Made by a program: the position numbers and the translations under genes
DNA from: Kiloniella laminariae
GTDB taxonomy: Bacteria > Pseudomonadota > Alphaproteobacteria > Kiloniellales > Kiloniellaceae
NCBI RefSeq assembly: GCF_027214005.1
Contig: NZ_JAPWGY010000003.1
Location: forward strand, 124,001 to 188,000
Direction: 5' to 3'
DNA length: 64,000 nt
The notes under the pieces: model-generated
The model's input: the letters and a program-made list of their open reading frames with translations, nothing else
What the model was told of the DNA's origin: nothing
The model's database searches: none
Part shown: one piece after another, positions 52,662 to 62,098 of the stretch
Numbering within the stretch: the stretch's first letter is position 1
Layout: each line of letters begins with the position of its first letter

Positions 52662-53665
52662 TGTCTGACACATGCTCTGCTTCTGTTGGCGTGATCGGCT
52701 CCGGTGCGTGGGGAACTGCCCTCGCAGCTGTTGCTGCAAATGCGGGTAACAGTGTGGCCATCTGGTCGAGAAATCCACAAGTAGTAGACGATATAAACAA
52801 TCAGCATGAGAATGCCCTCTATCTAAAAGGTGCCGCGCTTGATCCCACTATTCGTGCAACCACGGATGCCAAGGATCTTGAGAATGCCGATCTATTACTG
52901 CTGGTTACCCCTTCCCAACATCTCCGGTCTGTGATTACCCCGATCAAACCATTGATTGACCCGGATGTTCCCCTGGTACTCTGTGCCAAAGGTGTTGAGA
53001 TCAGTAGTGGCCTGTTGATGAGTGAGATGCTCGAAGAGGTACTGCCCAAGAACCCTCTGGCCGTACTTTCCGGACCAACTTTTGCCATCGAAGTTGCCCG
53101 GGATCTGCCGACAGCCGTTACACTGGCCTGTGCAGATGCGGCTCTTGGACGAAAATTGGCCAACACGCTCGGCAGCCGTGCCTTCAGAATCTATCATTCG
53201 ACTGATCCCGTTGGTGCCGAAATTGGCGGGGCCGTTAAAAATGTTATCGCCATTGCTTGCGGCATCGTTGATGGCCGTCAACTGGGTGACAACGCCCGGG
53301 CTGCCCTTATTACCAGAGGCCTGTCCGAGATCGTACAGCTTGGCATCGCCAAGGGGGCGCGTCGGGAAACCCTGATGGGCCTTGCGGGTATGGGCGATCT
53401 GACCCTCACCTGCACAGCAACACAATCACGCAACTATGCCCTGGGCAAAGCTTTGGGCAGCGGCGAGAAGCTGGCAGATTACCTAAAGGGACGCATTACC
53501 GTGGCGGAGGGCCTTGGCTCAAGCAAATCCGTCTCGGCTCTTGCCCGAAAACTCCAGATCGACATGCCAATCTGCAATGCCATCTGTGACGTACTCCATC
53601 ATCAGGCTGACATTGATCAGACCATTGCTGATTTACTCGCCCGTCCCCAAAAAGCAGAATTCTAA
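52661..53665 (+). CDS. gpsA: Glycerol-3-phosphate dehydrogenase [NAD(P)+]
   Basis: A 334-residue enzyme that makes sn-glycerol 3-phosphate for phospholipids. The N-terminal Rossmann motif GSGAWGTALA, the LVLCAKGVE strand, the GPTFAIEVA segment and the catalytic Lys region IGGAVKNVIAIACG are all present, followed by GLAGMGDLTLTC in the helical domain. Translation is coupled to tsaD. The order tsaD-gpsA-YciI-EVE is common in alphaproteobacteria. Confidence 0.96.
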   Translation: MSDTCSASVGVIGSGAWGTALAAVAANAGNSVAIWSRNPQVVDDINNQHENALYLKGAALDPTIRATTDAKDLENADLLLLVTPSQHLRSVITPIKPLIDPDVPLVLCAKGVEISSGLLMSEMLEEVLPKNPLAVLSGPTFAIEVARDLPTAVTLACADAALGRKLANTLGSRAFRIYHSTDPVGAEIGGAVKNVIAIACGIVDGRQLGDNARAALITRGLSEIVQLGIAKGARRETLMGLAGMGDLTLTCTATQSRNYALGKALGSGEKLADYLKGRITVAEGLGSSKSVSALARKLQIDMPICNAICDVLHHQADIDQTIADLLARPQKAEF

Positions 53666-53694
53666 CTATCGATTGCCACAACAGGAAAATACCA

Positions 53695-53976
53695 ATGAAA
53701 TTTATCTTTTCTTGCGTTGATAAAAAAGACCATGCCCACATCCGCGCTGAAAACCGCCCGGCTCACCTCGAATATCTGGGCAAGTTCATGGATCGGGTCG
53801 TTGTTGCCGGTCCTACTCTTGGTGCCGATGGAGAAAGCATGACTGGTAGCCTTCTCATCCTTGAATTCGACGATGCCATCGCCGCTCAGGAATTTGCCGA
53901 GAACGACCCTTACAAACTGGCAGGACTATTCGAACAGGTCACGATTACACCCTGGAAACAGGTTTTACCTAAATAG
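53695..53976 (+). CDS. YciI-family protein
   Basis: A 93-residue ferredoxin-like alpha/beta protein. It starts MKFIFSCVDKKDH and carries the family pattern RPAHLEYLGKF followed by VVAGPTLGADGESMTGSLLI and AAQEFAENDPY. The conserved His-Asp pair of the proposed active site is partly visible (His in PAHLEYL, Asp in FAENDP). It lies 29 bases after gpsA. Enzymatic function is unproven for most of the family. Confidence 0.9.
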   Translation: MKFIFSCVDKKDHAHIRAENRPAHLEYLGKFMDRVVVAGPTLGADGESMTGSLLILEFDDAIAAQEFAENDPYKLAGLFEQVTITPWKQVLPK

Positions 53977-54084
53977 ATTATTACCAGTCCCTGTTTCCTT
54001 CCAGCCTGACAGCGACGGACAACAGCGTTGTCTTGAAAATTCACAATGTTATGCTGGCCCTGGTTGGAAACAGGGAGAGTCTCG

Positions 54085-54504
54085 ATGGCATACTGGCTGA
54101 TCAAAACCGAACCCGGCAGCTGGTCCTGGCAGGATCAGGTCGAGAAGGGAAACGAGCACTGGAATGGTGTGCGCAACTATCAGGCTTCAAATTACATGAA
54201 AGCGATGAAGCTGGGCGATCACGCTTTTTTTTATCATTCGGTGAAAGAGAAAAGCGTGGTCGGAATCGTTGAAATTTCCCGTGAGTATTATCCGGATCAC
54301 ACTGATGAAAGCGGCCGTTTTGGCATGGTCGATGTTCGGACCGTCAAAGCGCTGAACAGACCTGTTAGCCTTGCAGAAATAAAAGCAGAAAAAGACCTTC
54401 AGGAAATGGCCTTGTTAAAACAGTCCCGTCTTTCGGTCATGCCTGTTACCAACGCTGAATGGCAGATTATTTGTAAAATGGGGCAGACAGTTCCAGACGT
54501 ATAA
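54085..54504 (+). CDS. EVE-domain protein
   Basis: A 139-residue EVE (PUA-like) domain protein beginning MAYWLIKTEPGSWSW, with WNGVRNYQASNYMKAM and GDHAFFYHS, the aromatic cage region that reads modified bases. The ATG at 54085 follows GGGAGAG and fits family length; longer upstream frames are spurious. EVE domains bind modified nucleic acid bases; the target here is unknown. It belongs to the tsaD-gpsA-YciI block. Confidence 0.92.
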   Translation: MAYWLIKTEPGSWSWQDQVEKGNEHWNGVRNYQASNYMKAMKLGDHAFFYHSVKEKSVVGIVEISREYYPDHTDESGRFGMVDVRTVKALNRPVSLAEIKAEKDLQEMALLKQSRLSVMPVTNAEWQIICKMGQTVPDV

Positions 54505-54558
54505 ACGGATATTCCGCAAACACCAAAAACCACCCGAGGGGAAGAAATACCAGAATTT

Positions 54559-55029
54559 CTATTTTTTCCCGCCTTCAGAGAGAACCTTTTCCACAGCCTG
54601 ATTCAGGGCTGATGTCAGGCTTTTGCCAACAGCACCACCACTTCCCTTGATACCCTGAGAGATAATGATCCGCATGGCATCAACATGTGCTTCAATCAAA
54701 TCGAGCCGCTGACAGGCCGCGACCATGTCCTTCTGGATCAATTTGCAGAGGGATTTACCTGTTTCAGTCAGCAGGGGAAAGTTAAAGGTCCCCGCCTGAC
54801 CTTTGATGTCATGGCTGATTCCCTGTATTTCATCGATCAGAGCTTCGGGAGCCGGACTACTTTCCCGGGCCTTCTCCAACAATCTGGAAATTTTCTCTAC
54901 ATCCTCGGCGACCCAAACCTCGTACTCCTGCTCCATATCCTGCAAAGCAGATTCGGCTGAGGCCACAATGTCTTCAAGATCAGGTCCCCCCCGTGTCGGG
55001 ACTTTGGATTTGAGATTATTCGTCGGCAT
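54559..55029 (-). CDS. Stand-alone HPt protein, paralogue of the one at 7503
   Basis: A 156-residue helical protein. The phospho-acceptor is His73 in ISHDIKGQAGTFNFP (numbering from the ATG at 55029), with Lys76 in the HxxKG pattern. It aligns well with the HPt protein at 7503-7907 beyond the motif, including EAHVDAMRIIISQGIKG. An in-frame GTG at 55047 is an alternative start. It is divergent from the PAS/EAL protein at 55355, suggesting a signalling pair, though this is inference from position only. Confidence 0.78.
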   Translation of the reverse strand: MPTNNLKSKVPTRGGPDLEDIVASAESALQDMEQEYEVWVAEDVEKISRLLEKARESSPAPEALIDEIQGISHDIKGQAGTFNFPLLTETGKSLCKLIQKDMVAACQRLDLIEAHVDAMRIIISQGIKGSGGAVGKSLTSALNQAVEKVLSEGGKK

Positions 55030-55354
55030 TTGCACGTTCGCTTCCACTTATCGACACTTTGATCAATGCCCCTGGCTCTTCATAAAACATTTGGACCCAA
55101 GGGGGCTTTATTGCAGTTTAAAGCAAAATTCTTAACCAAGTAACAACAAGAACAAATAGAGTAACTTGTTAATTTTAAAAATAAAAAATAAACATCAACC
55201 AGGATCTGCTTCTTATCAATTTCATTTATTACCTATTAACTCCTGCTCATTAGAATAAGACTAAATATAATAGATCCCTGCCGCCCGAATTCGTTATCAC
55301 CAATGTATGACCCCAAGGTAACAGCATGGATCAGTGAAGCCATTCGGAGCACCC
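55030..55354. other. Divergent AT-rich promoter region
   Basis: These 325 bases separate the minus-strand HPt gene from the plus-strand EAL gene. The middle is very AT-rich. It should hold both promoters; I see no gene and no long dyad. Confidence 0.5.
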
Positions 55355-57013
55355 ATGAGTGAAAACGAGGTAATCGCTTCTCTACGTCAGGCCCGTGATC
55401 GTTTCCTGGCTTTTGCCTTCTGTCGTGCAGACTTGCTGATCGAACTTTCTGATACCCACAAAATTGTCTTTATCAGTGGCGCTACCCAAAGCCTATTCGG
55501 TCGCACAGTAGACGATTTGACGGGGCAGTCATTACTTGATCTCGTTGTTCCCCATGAGCGGCCCGTGCTCCACCAACTGCTCAACGGCATGGTTGGAGGA
55601 GACCGCCCCGACCCCATCAATATCCGTTTTGTTAAAAAATCGAAAGAGCCACGGGACCTTTCGATTACCGGATACTATGTCGAGGATCTCGAAAAACATT
55701 TCTTTCTTTCCTGCAAAATTCCTTCCGCTCATGCTGTGACAGCCCCACAGGTTCACGACAGACTCAGTTTTGGCCAAGCTGTGATTGAGCATCAGAAAAG
55801 CAATCCAGAAGACAAGCTGACCTTTATTGAACTGGAAAATTATGATGAATTTTCCAAACGCCTGACCAAGGAAACCAGATCTGAACTTAGCGAAACCATT
55901 AACAGCTATCTGCGTGCCAGCTCTTCAGAAGCCAACTCGGCTGCGTCTTTTGGCAATGGTCGCTATGGTTTGATCAGCCGCCCTGATCTGGATATTGAGC
56001 ATCTCAGCAACGAAATCACCCGTCAGGTTCAGGCAGCAGATCCTACGGGTGTTGGCCTCAAGATTGAAAAAGCCAGCATCGCGCTTGCTGACAGTGGCAT
56101 CTCTGGCGGAAATGCCGCCCAGGCCCTGAGTTTCATGATCCAGCAGTTTGCCCAGGACCATAATCAGGCCTTTAGTCTGGAAGAGTTGGCCCATTCGCTG
56201 CCGGAAATTCTTGTCCGGATACAAAAGACCGCAACACGGATCAAAAACGTGATCAACGGCGCTGATTTCATGATCGTTTTTCAGCCGATTATTGATCTCA
56301 AAACTCGCAGAACCCATCATTACGAAGTTCTCGCACGTATTAACGATGAAACAGGATCACCCCAGGATTTCATCAGATCAGCCGAAGATCTTAACCTGAT
56401 CAAAGGTTTCGATCTTGCTGTCTGCCGTAAAGCAATCAAATGGCTGGAAAATAATCCGAGCAAAAATTTCAGGCGGCAACTGGCTGTCAATCTCTCTGCC
56501 GCCTCGATTGGAGAACAGGATTTCATCGAAAAACTGATCCCCATGCTCGAACCCTTCAAGGATACCCCTGAGAAGTTATTGTTCGAAATAACGGAATCCA
56601 CCAAAATTCCTGATCCGGTACTCGCCAATCAATCGATACAGAGCTTGCGTAAACTGGGGCATAAAGTGTGCCTGGACGATTTTGGTGTCGGCGAGGCTTC
56701 CTTGCAATATCTTAGAATGTTCCAGATTGATATTCTCAAGATTGATGGCAGTTATGTTAGGGAAGCATTGAATGATACAACCTCGACCCACATCCTCTCT
56801 TCCATTGCTGATCTGTGTAAAAAACTGAATATCACGACTGTTGCAGAAATGGTCGAGGATGAAGCCACGACCAATATGCTGATTGGCTGTGCTATCGATT
56901 TGGGACAGGGCTATTATTTCGGACGCCCCTGTAATGACATAACGGTATTTGAGGAACCGGATAAACCTAAAATCGTCGTTCGCCGCGGCCAGAGTTCCGA
57001 AACATGGTCCTGA
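55355..57013 (+). CDS. PAS - degenerate GGDEF - EAL c-di-GMP phosphodiesterase candidate
   Basis: A 552-residue signalling protein. A PAS domain covers about residues 15-120 (LIELSDTHKIVFISGATQSLFG). Residues 140-235 have the size and pattern of a GGDEF domain, but the active loop reads FGNGRYGLI, so it cannot be a cyclase. The EAL domain keeps its key residues: Glu324 in EVLAR, Asn in AVNLSA, Glu in LFEITEST, Asp-Asp in CLDDFG, Lys in LKIDGSYV, Glu in TVAEMVE and Gln in GQGYYFGRP. Phosphodiesterase activity is therefore plausible. The ATG at 55355 with GGAG upstream is preferred to a GTG at 55334. No membrane helices. Confidence 0.85.
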   Translation: MSENEVIASLRQARDRFLAFAFCRADLLIELSDTHKIVFISGATQSLFGRTVDDLTGQSLLDLVVPHERPVLHQLLNGMVGGDRPDPINIRFVKKSKEPRDLSITGYYVEDLEKHFFLSCKIPSAHAVTAPQVHDRLSFGQAVIEHQKSNPEDKLTFIELENYDEFSKRLTKETRSELSETINSYLRASSSEANSAASFGNGRYGLISRPDLDIEHLSNEITRQVQAADPTGVGLKIEKASIALADSGISGGNAAQALSFMIQQFAQDHNQAFSLEELAHSLPEILVRIQKTATRIKNVINGADFMIVFQPIIDLKTRRTHHYEVLARINDETGSPQDFIRSAEDLNLIKGFDLAVCRKAIKWLENNPSKNFRRQLAVNLSAASIGEQDFIEKLIPMLEPFKDTPEKLLFEITESTKIPDPVLANQSIQSLRKLGHKVCLDDFGVGEASLQYLRMFQIDILKIDGSYVREALNDTTSTHILSSIADLCKKLNITTVAEMVEDEATTNMLIGCAIDLGQGYYFGRPCNDITVFEEPDKPKIVVRRGQSSETWS

Positions 57014-57238
57014 AGTCCTAAATTTTTACTGTCCGACCAAATTTCAAATATTTCAAAACTTTGCTGTAAAGATTTTGCTGCATTGCGGTATAATTTTTCA
57101 TTATCAGACCAATAACTTATCGAAAATTTCCAGATAGATCTTGAGAAAGCATCTTTTTGCGTAAATAATCCCTGCGAAGAAAAATTCGCCGCTCAAAGAA
57201 GTGGCGCAACAATAAATAAAAATAAGGGAGACCGAAGC

Positions 57239-59179
57239 ATGTCGGACGCCACTGTTTTCCCAGTCCCGGAAAATCTTGCCGAAAAAGCCTGGGTAGATGA
57301 ATCTCGTTATCTGCAGATGTATCAACAATCCGTCGAGGACCCGGAAGCATTCTGGGCCAAACATGGCAAAAGAATACATTGGTTCAAACCCTTTACCAAA
57401 GTAAAGGATATCAATTTCGGGCCAGAAGATGTTCATATCCGGTGGTATGAGGACGGCACCACCAACGTCTGTTACAACTGTATTGACCGCCATTTACCCA
57501 CGAAAAAAGATGACACCGCGATTATCTGGGAAGGCGATGACCCCAGCGAACATGAGTATATCACTTATGGTCAGCTCTATGATCACGTCTGCCGTTTTGC
57601 CAATGCGCTAAAAGCCCGAGGTGTAAAGAAGGGGGACCGGGTCACCATCTACATGCCGATGATCCCTGAAGCCACCTACGCCATGCTCGCCTGTGCCAGA
57701 ATTGGTGCTGTGCACTCCATCGTTTTTGGCGGCTTCTCTCCCGATGCCCTCGCCGGCCGCATTCAGGGCTGTCAATCAAACTGTGTGATTACAGCTGATG
57801 AAGGGCTTCGCGGCGGCAAAAGCATTCCGCTTAAAGCCAACGCCGACAAGGCACTTGAAAGTTGTCCCGGTGTCGACACGGTATTTGTGGTCAAACGCAC
57901 AGGCGGCAATATCAGCTGGAATGACAAACGCGACGTCTGGTGGCACGAAGCCTGCGAAGCCGCAGACAACAGCTGCCCGGCTGAAGAAATGAATGCCGAA
58001 GATCCTCTGTTCATTCTCTATACCTCCGGCTCGACCGGCCAGCCGAAAGGTGTCTTGCACACGACCGGTGGTTATCTCGTCTATGCCTCGATGACCCATA
58101 AATATGTCTTCGACTATCACGACGGCGATATTTACTGGTGTACAGCTGATGTGGGCTGGATTACCGGACACAGCTATATCGTTTACGGCCCTTTGACCAA
58201 TGGTGCGACTACACTTGTTTTTGAGGGTGTCCCCAACTACCCAAGCGCCTCGCGATTCTGGGAAGTTTGCGACAAACACAAGGTCAATATCTTCTACACT
58301 GCACCAACAGCCATCCGTGCCCTGATGCGCGAAGGCCTTGCAGCGGTGAAAAAAACCTCCCGCTCCTCCCTGCGACTGTTGGGGTCGGTTGGCGAACCAA
58401 TCAATCCCGAAGCCTGGATGTGGTACCACGAGGTTGTTGGCGAGGGGCGATGCCCAATCGTCGATACCTGGTGGCAGACAGAAACAGGCGGCATTCTGAT
58501 CACACCGCTGCCTGGCGCCACCCCACTCAAACCAGGTTCTGCGACACGTCCCTTCTTTGGCGTGAAACCCCTGCTGGTTGATAACGACGGGAACACGCTA
58601 GAAGGCGCGACAGAGGGCAACCTCTGCCTTTCAGATTCCTGGCCCGGCCAGATGCGGTCGGTCTATGGCGATCACGAGCGCTTCATCCAGACTTACTTCT
58701 CGACGTACAAGGGCCTCTATTTCACCGGAGATGGCTGTCGCCGGGATGAAGACGGTTATTACTGGATCACCGGACGGGTCGATGACGTCATCAACGTCTC
58801 AGGCCACCGCATGGGAACCGCCGAAGTTGAATCCGCACTTGTCGCCCACCCAAAGGTCGCCGAAGCCGCCGTCGTTGGCTATCCCCACGATATCAAAGGT
58901 CAGGGCATCTATACTTACGTAACCCTGAACCTTGGGGAAGAGCCAAGTGATGAACTGCGCAAGGAGCTTGTTACCTGGGTGCGCAAGGAAATCGGCCCGA
59001 TAGCCACCCCGGATCTGTTGCAGTGGGCTCCCGGTCTGCCCAAGACCCGTTCCGGTAAAATCATGCGCCGGATCCTGCGCAAGATTGCCGAAAATGATTA
59101 CGGCAGCCTTGGCGATACCTCGACGCTTGCTGACCCAAGTGTGGTTGACGATCTGATCGAAAACCGCATGAACAGATAG
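57239..59179 (+). CDS. acs: Acetyl-CoA synthetase (AMP-forming)
   Basis: A 646-residue acetate-activating enzyme. The N-terminal ACAS region ([17 protein letters not shown]) precedes the P-loop [18 protein letters not shown] and the [16 protein letters not shown] acyl-site motif; the catalytic, acetylation-prone Lys is in [14 protein letters not shown] near the C-terminus. AGGGAGA sits before the ATG. A TATAAT at 57089-57094 could be its -10 element, but no good -35 is seen at the usual spacing. It ends at a strong terminator. Confidence 0.96.
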   Translation: MSDATVFPVPENLAEKAWVDESRYLQMYQQSVEDPEAFWAKHGKRIHWFKPFTKVKDINFGPEDVHIRWYEDGTTNVCYNCIDRHLPTKKDDTAIIWEGDDPSEHEYITYGQLYDHVCRFANALKARGVKKGDRVTIYMPMIPEATYAMLACARIGAVHSIVFGGFSPDALAGRIQGCQSNCVITADEGLRGGKSIPLKANADKALESCPGVDTVFVVKRTGGNISWNDKRDVWWHEACEAADNSCPAEEMNAEDPLFILYTSGSTGQPKGVLHTTGGYLVYASMTHKYVFDYHDGDIYWCTADVGWITGHSYIVYGPLTNGATTLVFEGVPNYPSASRFWEVCDKHKVNIFYTAPTAIRALMREGLAAVKKTSRSSLRLLGSVGEPINPEAWMWYHEVVGEGRCPIVDTWWQTETGGILITPLPGATPLKPGSATRPFFGVKPLLVDNDGNTLEGATEGNLCLSDSWPGQMRSVYGDHERFIQTYFSTYKGLYFTGDGCRRDEDGYYWITGRVDDVINVSGHRMGTAEVESALVAHPKVAEAAVVGYPHDIKGQGIYTYVTLNLGEEPSDELRKELVTWVRKEIGPIATPDLLQWAPGLPKTRSGKIMRRILRKIAENDYGSLGDTSTLADPSVVDDLIENRMNR

Positions 59180-59191
59180 ACTACAAAATAG

Positions 59192-59237
59192 AAAAGAGGC
59201 AAAGCAGCATCAGTCCGCTTTGCCTCTTTTACTTTTC
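59192..59237. terminator. Bidirectional terminator after acs
   Basis: AAAAGAGGCAAAGC and its exact complement form a 14-bp stem around 11 bases, with a T-rich tail on the plus strand and the mirror A/T arrangement on the other. It separates the convergent acs and LysR genes. Confidence 0.88.
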
Positions 59238-59252
59238 TATCCATATCTTAAA

Positions 59253-60128
59253 TCAATTCCATTTCTGCTTCAGAAAATCCAGAAAAACCCTAAGCTTTAG
59301 CGGTACGTACTCCAGCTGCTGGTAATAGGCCCACATCTCGAAGGGGGCGCTGGAAAGCTCCTGCAGGACAGGGGCCAATTCTCCTCGCGCCAATTCCTTT
59401 TCGATAATCAGGGCCGGGATATAGGCAATCCCCTGACCATCGACCGCAGCGGCAATAATAGCGTCAGTATTGTCACTTCTCAGTTTCCCTTCGACCATCA
59501 CTGGAGCATGCCCCGGAAACTGCCACTCCGTTCTCCCTTTCCCCAACCCATAACACAGGCATTGATGTGCAGACAGATCTGAAAGGAGTCCGGGCTCTCC
59601 CCGCGCAGCCAGATAGCTTGGAGCAGCAAAAAGGAAATTATGATATCGGCATATCCGCGCACCGACAAACGCCCCTGAATCAAAGCCAGATATCCAACGT
59701 GCCAAGGATACATCAACCTGAGACAGGGGCAGCTTGTCATAATTGACAGCCTGCAGTTCGGTTTCAATATCTGGATAACGGCGCATAAACTCACCGATAG
59801 CAGGTACCAAAAACCGGTTTAAGAGAGGTGCCGGAGCCGCAATTGTCAATTTCCCACGCGGGGTCTGCCCAAGACTGGCTGTCTCTTCCAGCAGGGTTTG
59901 CCATTCTCCTCCCAGAAACCGCATCCTGTTGTAAAAATGCTCTCCAGCTTCTGTTAGTGAAATCCGGCGTGTGGTTCGTCGCAACAGCTGAACTCCGAGC
60001 AGGTTCTCAAGTTCGACAAGCCGCTTACTGACCACTGAAGGGCTGACATGCAACGCCCTCGCAGCTCCTGCCATGGTCCCCTGCTCCACAACCAACCGAA
60101 GCATCAGACCACGATCAAAATCATCCAT
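59253..60128 (-). CDS. LysR-family transcriptional regulator
   Basis: A 291-residue LysR regulator of the DsdC/CrgA-like group. The HTH is at residues 5-60 (AGAARALHVSPSVVSKRLVELE) and the effector domain starts at GKLTIAAPAPLLNR. The ATG at 60128 follows GTGGAAA and fits family length; 14 further open codons upstream are rejected. It is divergent from the small monooxygenase-like gene at 60237, its most likely target. Confidence 0.87.
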   Translation of the reverse strand: MDDFDRGLMLRLVVEQGTMAGAARALHVSPSVVSKRLVELENLLGVQLLRRTTRRISLTEAGEHFYNRMRFLGGEWQTLLEETASLGQTPRGKLTIAAPAPLLNRFLVPAIGEFMRRYPDIETELQAVNYDKLPLSQVDVSLARWISGFDSGAFVGARICRYHNFLFAAPSYLAARGEPGLLSDLSAHQCLCYGLGKGRTEWQFPGHAPVMVEGKLRSDNTDAIIAAAVDGQGIAYIPALIIEKELARGELAPVLQELSSAPFEMWAYYQQLEYVPLKLRVFLDFLKQKWN

Positions 60129-60236
60129 ATTATTTCCACTACAAGAACATTCACTTCGAAAATACAGCAATTGTTTTCATCTTATCCAGCAATAAAGTGG
60201 TATCTGCTTTAAACGATACCGAACAAGGAAGTTGAA

Positions 60237-60554
60237 ATGTATGTAATTGAAACTGTCAGCTGGAACGCAAAGCCCGGTGTAATGGATCAACAAATGATCA
60301 AAGCTGTCAGTGTAATGGTCCCGGATTTGGTGCAGTTACCAGGCTTCCTGCACCAGAGTCTGGTCAAAACGTCACAGGGAAAATGGATTGGCATTTACTA
60401 CTGGGATACCGAGGCCAATGCCCATGCCTCCAATGATCTCATGGCAGGCAAGGCCTCTCTGGAACAGCTTGTTTCCCTGATTGATCTGGAGAGCCTCGCA
60501 ATAGAAGTCATGGCACCGCTTCAGGAATCCACGCCCCTCATAATCACGAGATAA
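60237..60554 (+). CDS. Small dimeric alpha-beta barrel (ABM-like) protein
   Basis: A 105-residue protein that begins MYVIETVSWNAKPGV and contains LPGFLHQSLVKTSQGKWIGIYYW, the strand pattern of antibiotic-biosynthesis-monooxygenase-like ferredoxin folds. Such proteins handle quinones, heme or unknown metabolites. It is divergent from the LysR regulator across 108 bases, so it is probably regulated by it. Function cannot be set more precisely. Confidence 0.7.
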   Translation: MYVIETVSWNAKPGVMDQQMIKAVSVMVPDLVQLPGFLHQSLVKTSQGKWIGIYYWDTEANAHASNDLMAGKASLEQLVSLIDLESLAIEVMAPLQESTPLIITR

Positions 60555-60626
60555 CCCGTAGAGAAGAGAAAGGGCTTAGGGGCCTACTCCACCTGTGTTA
60601 TCAAAACATCCAGCACAGCAGCGCCT

Positions 60627-61547
60627 CTAGACCAATCCTTCGTAAATCTTTCGCTCCGGATCAACCGCGGCGCGCTCGTCTCGCTGTAAAGCCTTCCAGA
60701 TCTGAAACAGGGCATCCGAAAGGCTGGTTTCACCGGCCAAAGGTATCGCCTGTGGATCGGCGCAAATCAGGCCGCTGTTCAATCCTTGATAATAAATGAT
60801 CCATTTCTGTGCGGTTTCTGCGGACAGACCCTGATCCTGAAAAATCTGGGACCACTGGTCTTCGGGAAGAGAAATCGCAGCAATATGTTTGCTCAGAACA
60901 TTGCGAACCGCTTCTGAAATATCGTCAAGGTTGAAAGCCCGGGGACCGTGTAATTCCAGCAACTGCTGCCCGGCTGCCGGGTCAAGGAGCGCGGACAGCA
61001 ATAAGGACACCACATCCCTGTTTGCCACCATTGGGAAAGCGGGGCCATCAGCCAGGAAAACAGGAAACACCGAATGGCTTTTTGCCATTGTCAGGGCGGG
61101 CGCCAGGTTTTCCATCAGGAACGCGATCCTCAGCACCGTCAGATCTCTGCAGCGGTCCATAAGTTTCTTTTCGACATCAGAGAAAAAATCGGCCCAACCT
61201 GTGGCTTCTCCTGCACCCATGGCAGAAAGGAGTATCACTTCGGGTTTTTCCGGCAAATCATCCAGAGCCTCAAACAGAGCCTTGCAATAGTTTTCCCGGT
61301 ACGTGAAGGAGCCATCATCCCGGCTGAAGGGCGGTAATATAAGCAATAGCCGCTGGGCACCGTCCAGTGCCTTTATCCAGCTCGCTTTATGTGCGGGATC
61401 TCCTTCGTTCACCTCTGCTCCCCGCCCCCGCCAGAGATCTCGACAGCTCGCATCCGCCGTCAGAATTCTGACCAGTAGGCCTTGCCCGACCAGCTGTTCG
61501 GTTACAGAGCGGCCTATCGTGCCTGCAGCATCAGCAATGAGGTACAT
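60627..61547 (-). CDS. NmrA-like NAD(P)-binding protein
   Basis: A 306-residue atypical short-chain dehydrogenase. The Rossmann start is MYLIADAAGTIGRSVTEQL, giving a GxxGxxG-like variant, and AQRLLLILPP and VILLSAMGAGEATGWADFF are the next strands. There is no Tyr-x3-Lys catalytic pair in the usual place, so it resembles NmrA/QOR2-type quinone reductases or redox sensors. It is divergent from an HxlR regulator, a pairing typical of quinone or electrophile stress genes. Confidence 0.8.
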   Translation of the reverse strand: MYLIADAAGTIGRSVTEQLVGQGLLVRILTADASCRDLWRGRGAEVNEGDPAHKASWIKALDGAQRLLLILPPFSRDDGSFTYRENYCKALFEALDDLPEKPEVILLSAMGAGEATGWADFFSDVEKKLMDRCRDLTVLRIAFLMENLAPALTMAKSHSVFPVFLADGPAFPMVANRDVVSLLLSALLDPAAGQQLLELHGPRAFNLDDISEAVRNVLSKHIAAISLPEDQWSQIFQDQGLSAETAQKWIIYYQGLNSGLICADPQAIPLAGETSLSDALFQIWKALQRDERAAVDPERKIYEGLV

Positions 61548-61744
61548 CCAAATTTTCCTTACAACAATTCGCTCCCTTTATCACTCTCTCAACAACTTGG
61601 GACAAGCTGCAAAAAAGCCGCAGCCCAGAGAAATCGGAAAAGGAGAAATCTGAAAACCGGAGAAACTCTGTTGCTTTATTTTTGAAAGGGGCTCTGTGAT
61701 AGACTATGACATCAGGATTAATACCGCTCTGCTAAAGGTCAGTC

Positions 61745-62092
61745 ATGCGCTCCAGTTGTCCCATTTCCCGGTCACTTGATATTCTTGGCGACAGGTGGAC
61801 CTTGCTTGTCATTCGCGACTTGATGTTTTTCGGCAAAAACCAATATGGGGAATTCCTGGCCTCGCCAGAAGGAATTTCCACCAATATCCTTGCAGATCGA
61901 CTGAAAAATCTGGAGCAGGTCGGCATCATAAGCAAAGAAGCCTATCAGCATAACCCGGTTAGATATACCTACTCCCTGACCTCGAAAGGCAAGGATTTAC
62001 AACCTGCTCTTGCTGCTCTCTTTAGTTGGGGGCTTGAGCATGTGGAAAATTCCATCCCGCCAGACCAATCCCTTCTTAAACTGCAGGATTGA
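61745..62092 (+). CDS. HxlR-family transcriptional regulator
   Basis: A 115-residue winged-helix regulator. The HxlR signature is complete: Cys5-Pro6 then SLDILGDRWTLLVIRDL, FLASPEGISTNILADRLKNLE as recognition region and VRYTYSLTSKGKDL as the wing. The N-terminal Cys is the usual redox-sensing residue in this family. It is divergent from the NmrA-like gene with 197 bases between, so that gene is the likely target. Confidence 0.9.
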   Translation: MRSSCPISRSLDILGDRWTLLVIRDLMFFGKNQYGEFLASPEGISTNILADRLKNLEQVGIISKEAYQHNPVRYTYSLTSKGKDLQPALAALFSWGLEHVENSIPPDQSLLKLQD

Positions 62093-62098
62093 TCCCCT

